Source: Coprinus comatus
Taxonomy: Eukaryota; Basidiomycota; Agaricomycetes; Agaricales; Agaricaceae
Assembly (NCBI GenBank): GCA_034638255.1
Contig: JAWPGT010000014.1
Coordinates: forward strand, 434,001-498,000
Direction: 5' to 3'
Length of the DNA: 64,000 bases
This document shows, piece by piece, positions 1-11,097 of this stretch (position 1 is the first letter of the stretch; each line of letters opens with the position of its first letter). Below the pieces are notes generated by a model. That model ran no database searches and was not told the origin of the DNA. It saw only the letters and a list, made by a program, of their open reading frames with translations. A program made the translations under genes and the position numbers.

Positions 1-993
1 TGGTGTTTATTGGAGATGATAAACAACGTACGTACCAATCACAATTTTCACCTAGGTTATAATGAAACCTTGTTGAAAATAATATTTAATCGGATTTTTA
101 TTGTAATTTGCAGTCCCTCCATTCGGCCAAACTGATATCAAAGACCTTCAAAGTGTATTCGAAATACAACATCTCAAAGAAAAAGCCATCTTTCTTGATA
201 CACAATGTCAGTCATCCTTCCAACCTTCACACAAATAATACTACTTAAATATACCAAATTGGCACTGTGACTTAACTCTCATGTCCTGACTCTTGACCGA
301 CCTATAGATCGAATGCCATTACGTATAGCAGACGTAATCTCTAAAAAGTATACGATCGTAAACTCAAAACGAAACACAATATCATCGATAAATCATGTTG
401 TCGTTTCATTGACGTGATTCGTGGACAAGAAGTGCAGAAAGGAACCAGTTGGATCGTACGTTTTTATTTATTTATTTACTCATCTCTTAGTTCAACATTT
501 AGCGTTTTGTAGAACGAGGAACAAGCAACCGTTATCATTGCTCTAGCAAAACATATGCAGGATTCGGGTTATGAGTTTCGTATCATTACCCCCTACGATG
601 CGCAACGTGGACTCTTAGAGGCATCTCTAAAACGAGAGCCGGGGCTGGCTTGGGAGGACAAGGTTTTCAATGTTGACTCTTTCCAAGGTGAGTGGAACGT
701 AATTGAATGTCGTCCGGCAACAAAGAAAATGACCCTGTATGGTTCCAGGGAACGAAGCAGATTACATTGTAATTTCGGTTGTAAAGACCGATAAGATTGG
801 ATTTCTCAGTGACCTGCGTAGAGTCAACGTCATGCTTAGTCGGTGCAAAAAAGGGATGATTATAGTCACCAGTCGACATTTTATTTCCAACGTCGCACAA
901 GGGACCTTGGTTTCATCCATGGAGAAAGCATTTGGAAGTGCCGTATGGGTTAATGAAAAGGCGGTTTTGCAGCCTGGGTTTCGTATCTTCTAG
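1..993 (+). CDS. UPF1-like SF1 helicase, 3' part (copy H1, runs off window start)
   Basis: C-terminal part of an SF1B (UPF1/SEN1-like) helicase; the ATPase half lies left of the window. It opens with a GDDKQ motif (motif III) that splices over an intron (donor GTACGT at about 30) to LPPFGQ. Further short exons give RMPLRIADV, a FIDVIRGQE stretch, ITPYDAQRGLLE (motif IV region), VDSFQGNEADYIV (motif V, across an intron at about 688-758) and RRVNVMLSRCKKG (motif VI, arginine finger). The ORF stops at TAG 991-993 after GFRIF, the same C-terminus as copies H2 and H3. No break is seen in this part. The family unwinds RNA or DNA using ATP; the actual substrate here is unknown. The downstream sequence is the shared GC-rich tail. 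Confidence 0.8.
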
Positions 994-2035
994 AGCTTGA
1001 CACTTCAAGACTTTGTATATTTATTTGATTGTATAGTCTCATTGTAATAATAATTGGGTACCTTCCGGGGCCTCTCCAGCTTGGTATTTAGACGAGTGAG
1101 AATGAGGTATTACTACGACAATATATAAGAATACAAATGTAAGGACAAAGAAAAAGAAAACAAAGAGAGAGAAATGCACGATCTCCTCACGCTCTTAAGA
1201 CCAACTCCTACTGAAGCAATCTCGGTGGTACGCGGGGGGATGTACTGGCCTAAGAACGGAGCAGCAGATGACGGCTCCACATCGCCCTGGAGGTACCTTC
1301 TTTGCTTCTACTCCCTATAGAACCAGGCTACGCAGCGCAGACAAGGGGACTGAGTCCCGATTGTTGGAAGGTAAAGTAGCCACCGGCCCACCCGTCATCG
1401 GAAGATTCACCGGTTAAGACTGCCGACCAACCCCCAGGGATATTACCATCTCGCAACGGCCCACCACAAAAGTCTCCGCGAGAGAAAAAAAAAAAAAAAA
1501 AAGGTGCCTAGGGTTTAAAAGAACGAAAAGTGGGGGGCAGAGTACCGGCACTGGCACACATCCCAGTGGTCACCCGAAGCTCACCCAACCACACAAAAAA
1601 ATCCACGGGTCCAGGGTCCGTCGGCTCATCCAAGGTCGGTCGGCCAATCTTCCACTCGAATGCCTGGGTCCAAAGGGAGGCCTAGAAAGAAAAGAAAGAG
1701 GTGAGTAGGAGGGGGAAAGGAGGGAAAGAGAGAAAGCGAGGAGAGATGGTAGGAATCAAGAGGCAAGAAACGAAAGCCAGCCTCTCAGACTTATATATGG
1801 TGAGACCTCAGCGCACAGACCGTTGGAGCCCCTGGAGTTACCCCATATCACCGATGAATGTTGTTGAGAGACTTGGATTCAAAAGCCAACTTGAGGACAC
1901 AAAACGTGCCCAATCAAGGCAAACCAGCCCGATCGTTTAATTTCCATAGGATATGCTGTGTTGTATTTTATATATATCTTAATTTAAGTCACTTCGTAAA
2001 CGAGAGAGGGAAAGCGAAGGCTTGATCAGTGTGAA
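994..2035 (-). repeat. GC-rich tail T1 of the helicase unit
   Basis: Homology to T2 and T3 begins directly after the helicase stop (GAGCTTGA-ACTTCAA) and continues past CACGCTCTTAAGACC, the block around 1240-1460, an A-run at about 1483-1501 and the GA-rich stretch at 1690-1745, to about 2035. Read on the minus strand it carries TATATAAG (1797-1790), then a CT-rich tract, and two C/T-rich stretches ending in AG that look like 3' splice sites. It is clearly more GC-rich than the surrounding sequence. The A-run and small indels show that any ORF here is not conserved. No known transposase, reverse transcriptase or terminal repeat is seen. The right boundary was judged by eye. Confidence 0.8.
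1790..1797 (-). promoter_or_regulatory. TATA box in tail T1
   Basis: TATATAAG on the minus strand, at the same place in T2 and T3, followed downstream by a CT-rich tract. This is the arrangement of a strong fungal core promoter. Transcription would run toward the helicase 3' end, antisense to H1. Confidence 0.5.
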
Positions 2036-2522
2036 CAGAAAGAGAATGAGCGTTAAAGATCTGTTAAGTACAAGTTTATAATAAAATGATTTGATCTAGT
2101 TCTATTATTAGATTGGATGAAACAGCAAAAACACTTGTTCTCGGCCTATCTATCCCATGTTTCGTTCATATTTACTTGTTTTGCCTTTATTGTAGGACTC
2201 CTTGTAAGGAATAATATGGTCCTCCTTACAACGGATACGGACCAACTCACTGAACATTATCTCAAATTATTTTTGTTTTTTCTCCTCATACATAGTTCTG
2301 ACACTCATAACTGTAACTCCAATCATAATGATAGAAAAGAACGAATGAATCACATACAAATTTTCATTACAAATACTTATTTCACAGAACAATTTGTTTA
2401 TGAGAAAACTTTAAAAGAACACATGAAGCTTATAGAGAGCTTTGAGTAAAGAAAAGAAGAAAAAAATCCGAGGAACTAGGGATAAAAAAAAACAATACTG
2501 ATGGACGATGATATTGAATTAT
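2036..2522. other. Intergenic, AT-rich
   Basis: Sequence between tail T1 and the 3' end of DBP5. A 110-codon open frame at 2117-2449 on the plus strand has low-complexity composition, no recognisable motif and no promoter; I do not call it a gene. The 3' UTR of DBP5 must lie here. Confidence 0.5.
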
Positions 2523-4560
2523 CTATTTCAACGCTTGCTTCATTTTCTATAATCCAATAGTTGATGAGTTCCCAAAATAATAAACTAAATAATAATAAGA
2601 AAACATACCTTTTCCATTTCATCCAAATTCTCAGTTTCAATCCTAGTAATCTTAATACCCAACTCTTTCTCAATCATTTCCATATACTGCCAAGTCTTCT
2701 GATCATGAACAAAATTGATTGAAATTCCCTTCCTTCCAAATCTTCCCGTCCTCCCTTTTAAAAAAAAAAAAAAAACATCTCAAAAAAAAAAAAAAATACA
2801 GAACCAAAAAAAAAAAAAAAACTCACCAATCCTATGAATATAAGTCTCAATATCAGGTCTATCTCCACCTTCCTGAACATTAGGTCTATCATTCATCAAA
2901 GGCAAATCATAGTTAACCACCATGTTAACCTGCATAATATCAATACCCCTAGCAATAACATTTGTCGTAATCAAAACTTTATCTTTTCCATTTCTGAAAG
3001 CGTCAATGATAGCATCACGTTCACTACCTTCTTTCGCTCCATGTAAAGATGCTACTTTATGACCTTCTGCTGTCATTCGTTTCGAGATTCTATCTGCTGT
3101 ATGTCGATGCTATATTGGATTAATTGGATTTTAGATACAAAGATTAGAACTAGAAGGAAGGAGAAGATGTGAACTAACCTTGCAGAAAATGATACTCTGT
3201 CCAATAGTCAATAACTGATACAACAACACCAAAATATCATATTTATGTTCTTCATTCCTACAATCCATATAGAACTGCCTGATAGATTCAACATTGAGTT
3301 CATTACGCTGCAATTCGATCTTGTTTGCTTTTGGTGCGAATTTAGAAGCGAATGTTCGAACGTGATCTGGGAATGTAGCTGAGAAGAGGATAATCTGGAG
3401 TGGTTGGCCTCTTGGAAGCATGCTATAAAATCATTAGCATTTCAAATCAAACCGAGTGAAGATAAACGCACTTTTTGACGCGTAAAGTTTGATCACCCAA
3501 TCCATCCTGATCCAACATGTTATCTGCCTCATCCAACACAAACACCTTGATCGCCGAAACATCAATAACCTAGAATTTCACCTAGTAAGTATACTAACAA
3601 TCTATAGTAAAAAAGAACTCGTCACACGTACCTTTCGTCTAATCAAATCCGCCATAGTACCAGGTGTACCAACAATGATCTGAGCTGTAATATGTTTCGC
3701 ATCCCTCGGTAAATTATCCTTGATAGCATATTCGGTTTGAACGTCTGTATATTTTCCCATATTGGTTACTACAGTCATAATCTGTCTTGCCAATTCTCTC
3801 GATGGAGCGAGACATAAAGCCTAACATGGTGAAGATCAATTGATGAGTTATGATCAAGATTAGATGAAATTACAAGCACGCACTTGAGGTTTGTTAATCT
3901 TTGTATCCACTCGAGTAAGCATAGTCAATACGAATGCTGCTGTTTTACCAGTTCCAGATTGGATTGACCGATCATGTTGGTAGGACTACATCGCATGAAT
4001 AGAAAGGCGAGAATTGAGGATTGACAGAAACATACGGATCGGAAAGTAAGAGTGGCAAAGCTTTTTCTTGGATCTTTGAAGGCTTTGAGAATCCCATAGT
4101 GTACAAACCTCTAAGGAGTTCGGCATGACTGTTTAGGATTGTCAGATAACATATATCGGGGACTAGGATGGAGGACGTACAGCCCGAGTTCTTCAAAGGT
4201 CTTAACACTATAGAGAGGGGAATTTGGATTGCCCTGTTGGTCTGCAAGGGTAACCTGGGGGGACTATTAGAACAGATGTTGAACAATATATGAGTCAACA
4301 CATACATGGACCTCGAAAGTGGATGCTACGAGATCACTAGCGTCTTGAAATCAAGTCAACAGCAATACACAGGAGCTACAATCAAAAAACATACCCTCCG
4401 AAGCCTTTTCTGGGGCCTTTTCTGGGGCTTTTTCTGTGGTTTCTACAGGATTGACTTTCTTTAATGGCGAGGCAACTATGAATTTAATGAGAAGGGACGA
4501 TGAATGGTGGTTTGAAAGGAAATTACCAGGATTATAAAAGCCGTCTGCGTCCTTCTGCAT
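2523..4560 (-). CDS. DBP5: DEAD-box RNA helicase Dbp5 (mRNA export)
   Basis: Spliced reverse-strand gene for the nuclear-pore DEAD-box ATPase that strips export factors from mRNPs on the cytoplasmic side of the pore. Visible in order: Q motif [17 protein letters not shown], motif [10 protein letters not shown], Ia PSRELARQ, Ib GTPGTM, motif II DEADNM, motif [18 protein letters not shown], motif V ARGID and motif VI HRIGRTGRFG. The end is spliced: DEMEK, intron 3' of position 2609, then KMKQALK and a TAG at 2525-2523, matching the usual Dbp5 C-terminus. The N-terminal exons ([12 protein letters not shown], an AEK/PEKA-rich stretch, then [13 protein letters not shown]) are short and low-complexity as is normal for the family. 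The start ATG at 4560-4558 is the first in frame after an upstream stop. It is divergent from the next gene with only tens of bases between start codons. Confidence 0.93.
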
Positions 4561-4586
4561 GGTTGATGGATGAAAAGGTGATTTTG

Positions 4587-5429
4587 ATGTCCGACCAAAT
4601 GCATCTCCGCACTGTCCTCAACATCCCCAATTCTCTCTGGCCTCTTCCAAAAAACTCAATCTACCCAACACACAGACCACTCAGAATATCTGTTCTCGAT
4701 GCCTCCTTTAACCCTCCTACACTTGCTCATCTCGCTCTCATAAACGCTCATAGACCCCCTGACAACAATGACGATGAAGACTATGACGCACGTCTTCTTC
4801 TCCTATCAGTTCGTAATGCAGATAAATCTCTTAAACCAGGAGACGCAACCTATGACCAACGTTTTCAAATGATGAATCTCCTTACCACAAATGAAGTTAC
4901 ATCACAAAATATAGCTGTAGCTATCATTGACGAACCTACATTTGTAGGCAAATCTTCACGACTTCTCCAATTCCTTAAAGAACGTATTCAATCACAATCA
5001 GAACCACATATCACAATTCCAAGTATTCAGTTGTCTTTTCTTATGGGTTTGGATACTTTGGAAAGACTAGTAGCACCTCGTTATTATCCCTCTGAAGAAT
5101 CTATGATTTCTTCATTACGCACTTTCCTTTCACCAGAAGCGGACAACTCACTTATAGTCTGTGCTCATCGAAATCCTTCTCCTTCTCCTTCCACGGAATC
5201 AACCATATTAGAAGAATTTATTCAACAAAAAAGGATAACTATGATTGATATTGGGGAAGAAGAAAGCACTTATAGTAGTACGGCCGTACGCACTGCTATT
5301 AAACGATTAGGACATGAATTAGGAGAAGAGAGGAGGAATATTTGGAGCAGATATGTTCCAAAGAGCGTTGCGGATTATATTGTTCAGGAGAAACTTTATA
5401 TTGATACCGAGGAGGAGATGTCGCATTAA
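4587..5429 (+). CDS. NMN/nicotinate-mononucleotide adenylyltransferase, POF1-like
   Basis: Single-exon nucleotidylyltransferase-fold protein of about 280 residues, the NMNAT-like branch typified by yeast Pof1, which transfers AMP from ATP to NMN to make NAD. The N-terminal motif ISVLDASFNPPTLAHLALI is the (H/T)xxH adenylyltransferase signature. The C-terminal TYSSTAVRTAIKR is the ISSTxxR nucleotide-binding loop. A LDTLERLVAPRYY segment between them fits the family. The start is uncertain: in-frame ATGs lie at 4500, 4566, 4587 and 4599. I chose 4587 because the family begins shortly before this motif and because 4500 lies inside the first intron and exon of the divergent DBP5. The stop TAA is at 5427-5429. 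Whether it acts in NAD synthesis or only in protein quality control, as proposed for Pof1, cannot be judged here. Confidence 0.85.
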   Translation: MSDQMHLRTVLNIPNSLWPLPKNSIYPTHRPLRISVLDASFNPPTLAHLALINAHRPPDNNDDEDYDARLLLLSVRNADKSLKPGDATYDQRFQMMNLLTTNEVTSQNIAVAIIDEPTFVGKSSRLLQFLKERIQSQSEPHITIPSIQLSFLMGLDTLERLVAPRYYPSEESMISSLRTFLSPEADNSLIVCAHRNPSPSPSTESTILEEFIQQKRITMIDIGEEESTYSSTAVRTAIKRLGHELGEERRNIWSRYVPKSVADYIVQEKLYIDTEEEMSH

Positions 5430-5678
5430 AGGACCAAGGTATTATATTAATCATCCCCAACTCACACTTATATTTAAATATTTTTTTTACGAATCATGTA
5501 TACACACACACCCCTTTATACCATTCTTAACGACGTTGTATGTATATATATTCATATATCTATTTCCGACATGGAAAAAATACACTGTATCATTCCACAA
5601 TCCTACTCAACAAATACAAAAATCAAAACAAAAAAACTAATCCAAAAAAACCAAATTTACAAACAACCAAAACAAAAT

Positions 5679-6878
5679 CTAATCTAAAGCATCAAGCATA
5701 TTCCAAGCACGATCCAAAAGTCCAGTAGTTTGTCCAACACCATCACCTTGCTTCTTTCTTCCATCACTTCCATTCTTTTTACCTCTTCGTACTCTATATC
5801 CTCTTCCTTTATGATCATTTTTCTTCCCATTTCCCTTCCCCTTCCCATTTCCCTTTCCATTTCCATTTCCATTTCCATGACCAGGTTTATTATGATGATT
5901 CCCTTGTTTATGAGATCCAACACATTGAGTAGGTTGTAAAAGAACAACATGATGAACAGTTGCTATTTTATCTTTACCAGTCTTAGTCTTCGTCACAGTC
6001 TTTGTAGAATATTTCCCATTAGGAGCGGGAACATTAGTAGAAGTAGGTGGTGTTGTAATTTGAGAACCTGCACCCGAAATTGTAGTTGAAGGTGAAGATG
6101 AAGATGAGGATGAAGAAGATGAAGCGGAACCGGTTTCTTTTACTGAATCGGTACCAGTTGCTGTTGCTGTCGCAGTATTTGAACCGGAACCGGAGGTTCC
6201 AGCAGCACCAGCAGCAGAAGAAGACGAAGAAGCCGACGAAGTTGTAGGTTTTACCAAAGGTGGATTTTTAGGAGCTGCCGGATACCTTCTAAACATCCTA
6301 GGTTTTTGTTGTTTCTGAGGTTGAGAATGATGAGGTGGCTTCTTGTTATTCTTCTTTCCACAAGGTGTAGGTCGAAGTGTAAACGTGCGTGAAACAGTTT
6401 TAGTAGCATTTCCACTCCCAGCTGAAGTTTGAGTTCCTTCTGCTCCAGGAGAAACTCCAGTAGTGGATGGTGCGGACGTAGTAACTGCAGCGGTAGTAGC
6501 AGCACCTACGGAACTGGAACTAGAGCTGGAAGACGAAGAAACAGAAGAAGACCCAGTAGAGGTAGGTTTAACTCCACCTTCAGCTGGTTTATTCTGAGTA
6601 GTAGAACCTGAACCATTGGGTTTTGGAGCTGGTGGAGCACGTTCAACGATATCATTTGCCCATGAACCACTGAAATCCCTAGCTTCGATATCATCATAAC
6701 CGAAATCCCGTTCCATCAAATCCATATCATCAACACTAAGTTAAAAAAAGGTAAGTAAATGGTAGTAGTAGTAGAATTGAAAGGAAATAAAAACGTACCC
6801 TGCAGGTAACGCCATACTAGAAGCAGCATTAATGGCTACTACTGCAAGAGCAATTGCTGATCCGATTTGTTGAACCAT
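5679..6878 (-). CDS. Secreted Ser/Thr/Gly-rich protein
   Basis: Two-exon reverse-strand gene of about 375 residues. The first exon encodes a signal peptide: MVQQIGSAIALAVVAINAAS, then SMALPA before the likely cleavage site. A phase-2 intron (GTACGT at 6797 to AG at 6737) joins PAG to VDDMDLMERDFGYDD. Most of the mature chain is Ser/Thr/Ala/Gly low complexity, so it is probably heavily O-glycosylated and cell-wall associated. It carries two related modules with a single Cys each (TVSRTFTLRPTPCG and KTVTKTKTG followed by LLQPTQCVG). The tail is strongly basic, with GNGNGKGNGKGKGN repeats, His/Lys runs and RGYRVRRGKKN. No catalytic domain is recognised. The two modules look like an internal duplication. 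The function is unknown. Confidence 0.78.
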
Positions 6879-7753
6879 TTTTCTTCGTATATTATAAAAA
6901 AAAAAAGAGGCGAAACGTTGAAGTCGTTAGGGAGAAGAAAGAAAGGTGTCGTAAAAAAAGAGTATTTGGTTTTCGAAAAAAAGTTTAGTTTTTGAAAGAA
7001 AAATAAACTAAAAAAAAGTGACCGGCACTTAAAATAGTTTAATAAGAAGTTGTTGAGTGAGGATGAGGGATGAGACCAGCTCTTAGGGAAGAAAAACCTA
7101 ATGGTCAAGTTTAACAGGTTTATATACCCTTCTAAATTATACCTCCATGCTTCTATACTTGGTTGACCACAGTTTCTCTTGTTTCAACAATATATGTTTC
7201 ATCTATATCAGGAATGGATTTATAATAACAAAAAATGAAAACGTGGAGACCCCTTACAATGTTGACACGGCAATGAGTAGATCTCCGACCTCATCGTTAA
7301 GTCCTGGTGCTAAGGTGACGTAACTCGTTCCGGGTTGCAGGTGGTTAAATGTATTGGAGTGCGTTTGGTAAAGAATATACACAGCCAGATTAGATATGAG
7401 AAATCGTATCAGCAACCCCCAATGATGAGATGATGGTTGCGTCATAAAATATCGTAGTCGTCCGTGAGTTTCATGTGGTTATCACCAAGATGCACATGGA
7501 GGAATAATAAAGGAGCCCAAAAACACCACGCATGTTAGCCACTAGTTGGATAGAAACAAGTGTTGTAAGGCTGAATAGTCAAGCATAGCACTAAGCAGTG
7601 AGTTGGGTGTTGGCGACAAGAGTTCCCGAGGTTCCCGGGTTATTTTTGGTCGATCACATGACCTTTAGACCCCCGTTAATCCCAAGATCAAAAAATATCC
7701 TTTTACCAACCAAACCAAAACCGAAAAATACCCAGAACTCAGAAACTCTCGAG
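6879..7753. promoter_or_regulatory. Shared divergent upstream region
   Basis: 875 bp between the start of the secreted protein gene (reverse) and PWP1 (forward). It must hold both promoters. An AT-rich TATATACCC stretch near 7121 could serve the reverse gene. I see no conserved coding sequence; open frames at 6839-7108 and 7254-7445 are unsupported. Confidence 0.4.
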
Positions 7754-9809
7754 ATGAGTAATCTCATCTCAGCAGTATCATGGGTTAAAAGGGGTATATC
7801 AATCCAACATCCTCAAAAATACGTTCTTGATGATTCAGAACTTCAACGTGTATCAGCTCTTGCTAGAATTGAAGTTGAAGATGCTAAAGTTGAAATGGAA
7901 AGAGCTCATAAAGCTGCTCAAGAAATGAATAAAAGGAAAGAGAATGGTGGTGATGATGAAGGTGAAGGTGAAGATGATGAAGGTGGAGATGGTGATGAAA
8001 CTGTTGAAGTAGATGTAGATGAAATAGATTGGGTTGAGTGAGTTTTTTTTCTTTCTTTTTTATATTAACTCGAAATTTGTTTATAGCACTTTTTTGAATG
8101 AAGATAATTGATGGTTAGGATTTTTTTGTTTTTAGTGAAGATGATGATGCTATGGATGTTGATCTTGTCAAGAGTAATCCTGATGATTTGTCGCAATATA
8201 ATCTGGATGATTATGACAATGAGGATGCTAAATCTTCTGGTTCGTGATCACGCCTATAAAATTATAACCATACTCACACTTACTTCATATTTACAGCTCT
8301 GGGGCCTTTTAGCAACATCAAAGGGTTAACATACTACAAAGACAACGAAGAAGATCCATATATCACATTAAAAGAGGTATACAGTACCCCCTTATCTAAT
8401 CTCAACCAAACTAATCCCTTGTCATAAAAATAGGACGAAGAGGACAACGAACGTGCTGAACTTGAAATCCTACCAACCGACAACCTTATTGTAACCGCAA
8501 AAACCGAAGACGAAATCTCCCAACTCGAAATCTACGTCTACGATGATAGTCAAGAAAACCTATACGTTCATCACGACCTTATGTTACCTAATTTCCCACT
8601 TTGTCTCGAATGGCTAGATTTCCCTCCTACATCCTCATCCTCAATTCCTTCTACCTCTTCAAATACCTTTGGAAACTTCATCGCCGTAGGCACACTCGAC
8701 CCAGAAATTGAAATCTGGAATTTGGATACGATAGATGCTATGTATCCTACATCCGTTCTAGGTCGTCCAGATGCTACCAAAGCTCATATTCCAACACCTC
8801 TTGGTACTGGAAAGAAAAAGCGAAAAAAGACAAAACATCGTGAAGGATCAAAATCTCATCACGTAGATGCTGTACTTGGTCTAAGTTGGAACAAACACCA
8901 ACGTAACCTCCTCGCTAGTTGTTCTGCTGATCGTACTGTCAAATTATGGGATTTGACTAGAGATCCTACTGGTGATGGTGAAAATTCAGGTGCTATCAGG
9001 AGTTTCGATGTTCATAAAGATAAGGTTCAGAGTGTTCAGTGGAATAGTTCAGAACCTAGTGTTTTGTTGAGCGGAAGTTATGACAGGACGGTGAAAACTT
9101 ATGATATCAGAGCTCCTGAAGTTTGTGTTGGTGCTGCTCTTGGTAGTGATGTCGAAGCGTTGAGATGGGATCCTTGGGAGAGTTATGGATTCTTTGTGCG
9201 TTTTAATTTTAATTTTCACGATTTTTTTGTACCTGGAAACTGACAATTAATTGGAATAGGTCTCGTTGGAGAATGGATTGGTACTCAACTTTGACGCACG
9301 CACTTTATCTTCAAACCTTTCGGATCCTGTACCTTCAGCTGCAAGATTTACACTATCAGCACATGATGGAGCTGTCTCAGCCTTAGATATCAATCCTCAC
9401 ATTAAAGGATGTATTGCAACTGGAGGAACGGATAAGCTGGTTAAAGTATGGAATATTACGGACGAAAAGGATGGTGGAAAGAGGAACGTCAGTTTGGTTA
9501 CATCTAGGGATTTGGGTGTCGTACGTTTATTCTTATTCTTCTTACTTCAAAGAGTGTTCTAATATCTTCGTATAGGGAAAAGTGTTCTCAGCAACATGGT
9601 CCCCAGACGATCCTCTCACACTCGCTGCTGCAGGATCAAAGGCAAAACTACAGATTTGGGACGTTGGTGCTAACTTTGGTGCTAGGAAGGCTTTTGGAAG
9701 TAAATTGAGAGAGGCTGGAAAGATTATTAAAGAAAGAGCGGAAGGTGAAGGTGGTGGTGTTATCGGTGTTGTTGATGATGACGAAGAAAGCGACGAGGAC
9801 GAAGATTAG
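7754..9809 (+). CDS. PWP1: Periodic tryptophan protein 1 (WD40, ribosome biogenesis)
   Basis: Five short introns join a WD40-repeat protein of about 550 residues. The N-terminus MSNLISAVSWVKRGISIQHPQKY is typical of Pwp1. An acidic stretch follows (DDEGEGEDDEGG, DDDAMDVD), then GPFSNIKGLTYY, EDNLIVTAKTEDE and WD units: FIAVGTLDPEIEIWNLD, LASCSADRTVKLWDL, LLSGSYDRTVKTYDIR, CIATGGTDKLVKVWNI and LAAAGSKAKLQIWDVG. A KKKRKKTKHR basic patch is a likely nuclear signal, and the C-terminus is acidic (DDDEESDEDED). Pwp1 acts in the nucleolus in large-subunit rRNA processing. The start ATG at 7754 is internal to a longer open frame; it was chosen because the family begins with this sequence. The stop TAG is at 9807-9809. 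Confidence 0.93.
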
Positions 9810-10536
9810 TATTAGGTTTTTGTCCGAGTTGACCGTTCTTTTTACAGTTTTAGTTCGTTGTTATGGTTGACTTAACATACAACAGAAACTAGTTGTTGAT
9901 TTCCTTTTGTCACTTGAACACGGTTTTGTTTTTGTTGATTGTTGTTCTAGAGAAGAAGTTGCTTGGAGAAAATAATTACCTCTGAACAATGTGTTATCAT
10001 GTTGTACGGATGAATGTCAGAATTCCAGAAGCGCTAGAACAAGTCAACAACACTTCATTTTTCTTTATATAGAATCTTCGCAAGTCGAGGACGATCTATT
10101 ATAAGCGTAACTAAGCGCCCTATCAAGAAGCATCAGCTGAGGGAAACACGAGGTTTGTGGCTACAATTTTCGTTGTACTTATGGATTAATTACAACAACA
10201 GTACCGGTGTTATCATCATGAATTTTTCTTGAATGAAGTGCATGCGGTGTGGAGAACTGCAAAAAGAACAATTACATGTTCATTTTTAGAAGCCCAGTAC
10301 GTAAGGATTCTAGTCATGCCGGATCCAAGTACACACAAAACGAGGTCTAATCATTGTCTATCATTCTATGTCCCTATTCGTGTAGCAAAGCTATCAATCA
10401 TGAGTACAACAAGCGCTAAAGTTGTTTTGGAAACTGGAGGAAAGGACAAATGGACGCCCGGTGTTGATGAGAAAGGAAGCGGCTATTTGTATTATATTTT
10501 ATGTCGCTTTATATCCCATAGAAGATGATCAGTCAC
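9810..10536. other. Intergenic, no gene seen
   Basis: PWP1 3' UTR and upstream sequence of the next small gene. A 99-codon open frame at 10229-10528 has no recognisable domain, no clear introns and no obvious promoter; I leave it out. Confidence 0.4.
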
Positions 10537-10544
10537 TATATAAG
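10537..10544 (+). promoter_or_regulatory. TATA box for the small gene at 10584
   Basis: TATATAAG lies 40 bp before the ATG at 10584, a normal spacing for a short fungal 5' leader, and supports calling the small ORF a gene. Confidence 0.5.
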
Positions 10545-10583
10545 CACACTGTTATCCTTTCCTAGCTAGTCATCTCCCTTCCA

Positions 10584-10829
10584 ATGGCACGTACACAACT
10601 CCCACCCTCCCGACCCCAATATGATGAACAATATGCGTATGATATTTTTTCCTTCTTTAAACGCCCGTGCCTTGACTTATTTATTGTATTTAGGATGGGA
10701 CCGCCTCCTATCGCACCCTCTTCATCCAGGTTTCCTGCAAATAGCGGGCGATCAACAGTGCGCCCAGCGCCCAACCCCGCAGTCGACAGTGATGTGAAAA
10801 AGACACAAGCTGCGGCTGTGAAGAAATAG
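10584..10829 (+). CDS. Small hypothetical protein (62 aa spliced)
   Basis: A short gene with a good TATA box. Exon 1 encodes MARTQLPPSRPQYDEQYA. A 57-nt intron (GTATGATA to TATTTAG) then joins to an exon encoding GPPPIAPSSSRFPANSGR and a Lys/Ala-rich end (DVKKTQAAAVKK) with stop TAG 10827-10829. Because the intron length is a multiple of three and contains no stop, an unspliced 81-residue version is also possible. The product is Pro/Ser-rich, lacks a signal peptide and membrane segment, and matches no family I know. It ends 268 bp before the DUF4112 gene on the same strand and could instead be an upstream ORF or leader of it. Confidence 0.4.
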   Translation: MARTQLPPSRPQYDEQYAYDIFSFFKRPCLDLFIVFRMGPPPIAPSSSRFPANSGRSTVRPAPNPAVDSDVKKTQAAAVKK

Positions 10830-11097
10830 CAAAGGTGGAAGGTGAAGGATGGCATAAACGGCCATCAGGACATAGACATTCGCCGCTCTAGTTAGCGACG
10901 TTCTCGAACCACGGACACTGCCAGTAGACACCTCAACGAGTGTGCCTACTTCTTTTACTTGTAAACTTTTGTACTTATTCGGATCGATCGTAATCACGTG
11001 GTCATTGACCCTGTAATGACGTTTTGTGTTTGAACGCTCCCACTTTAAGAAAGCCAAGCAATGGCCTTGGTTTCCCGCTTCCCTCTCTCCTTCTCCA

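Noticed and set aside
2117..2449. 110-codon plus-strand ORF
   Set aside because: Low-complexity AT-rich composition, no motif, lies in the 3' flank of DBP5.
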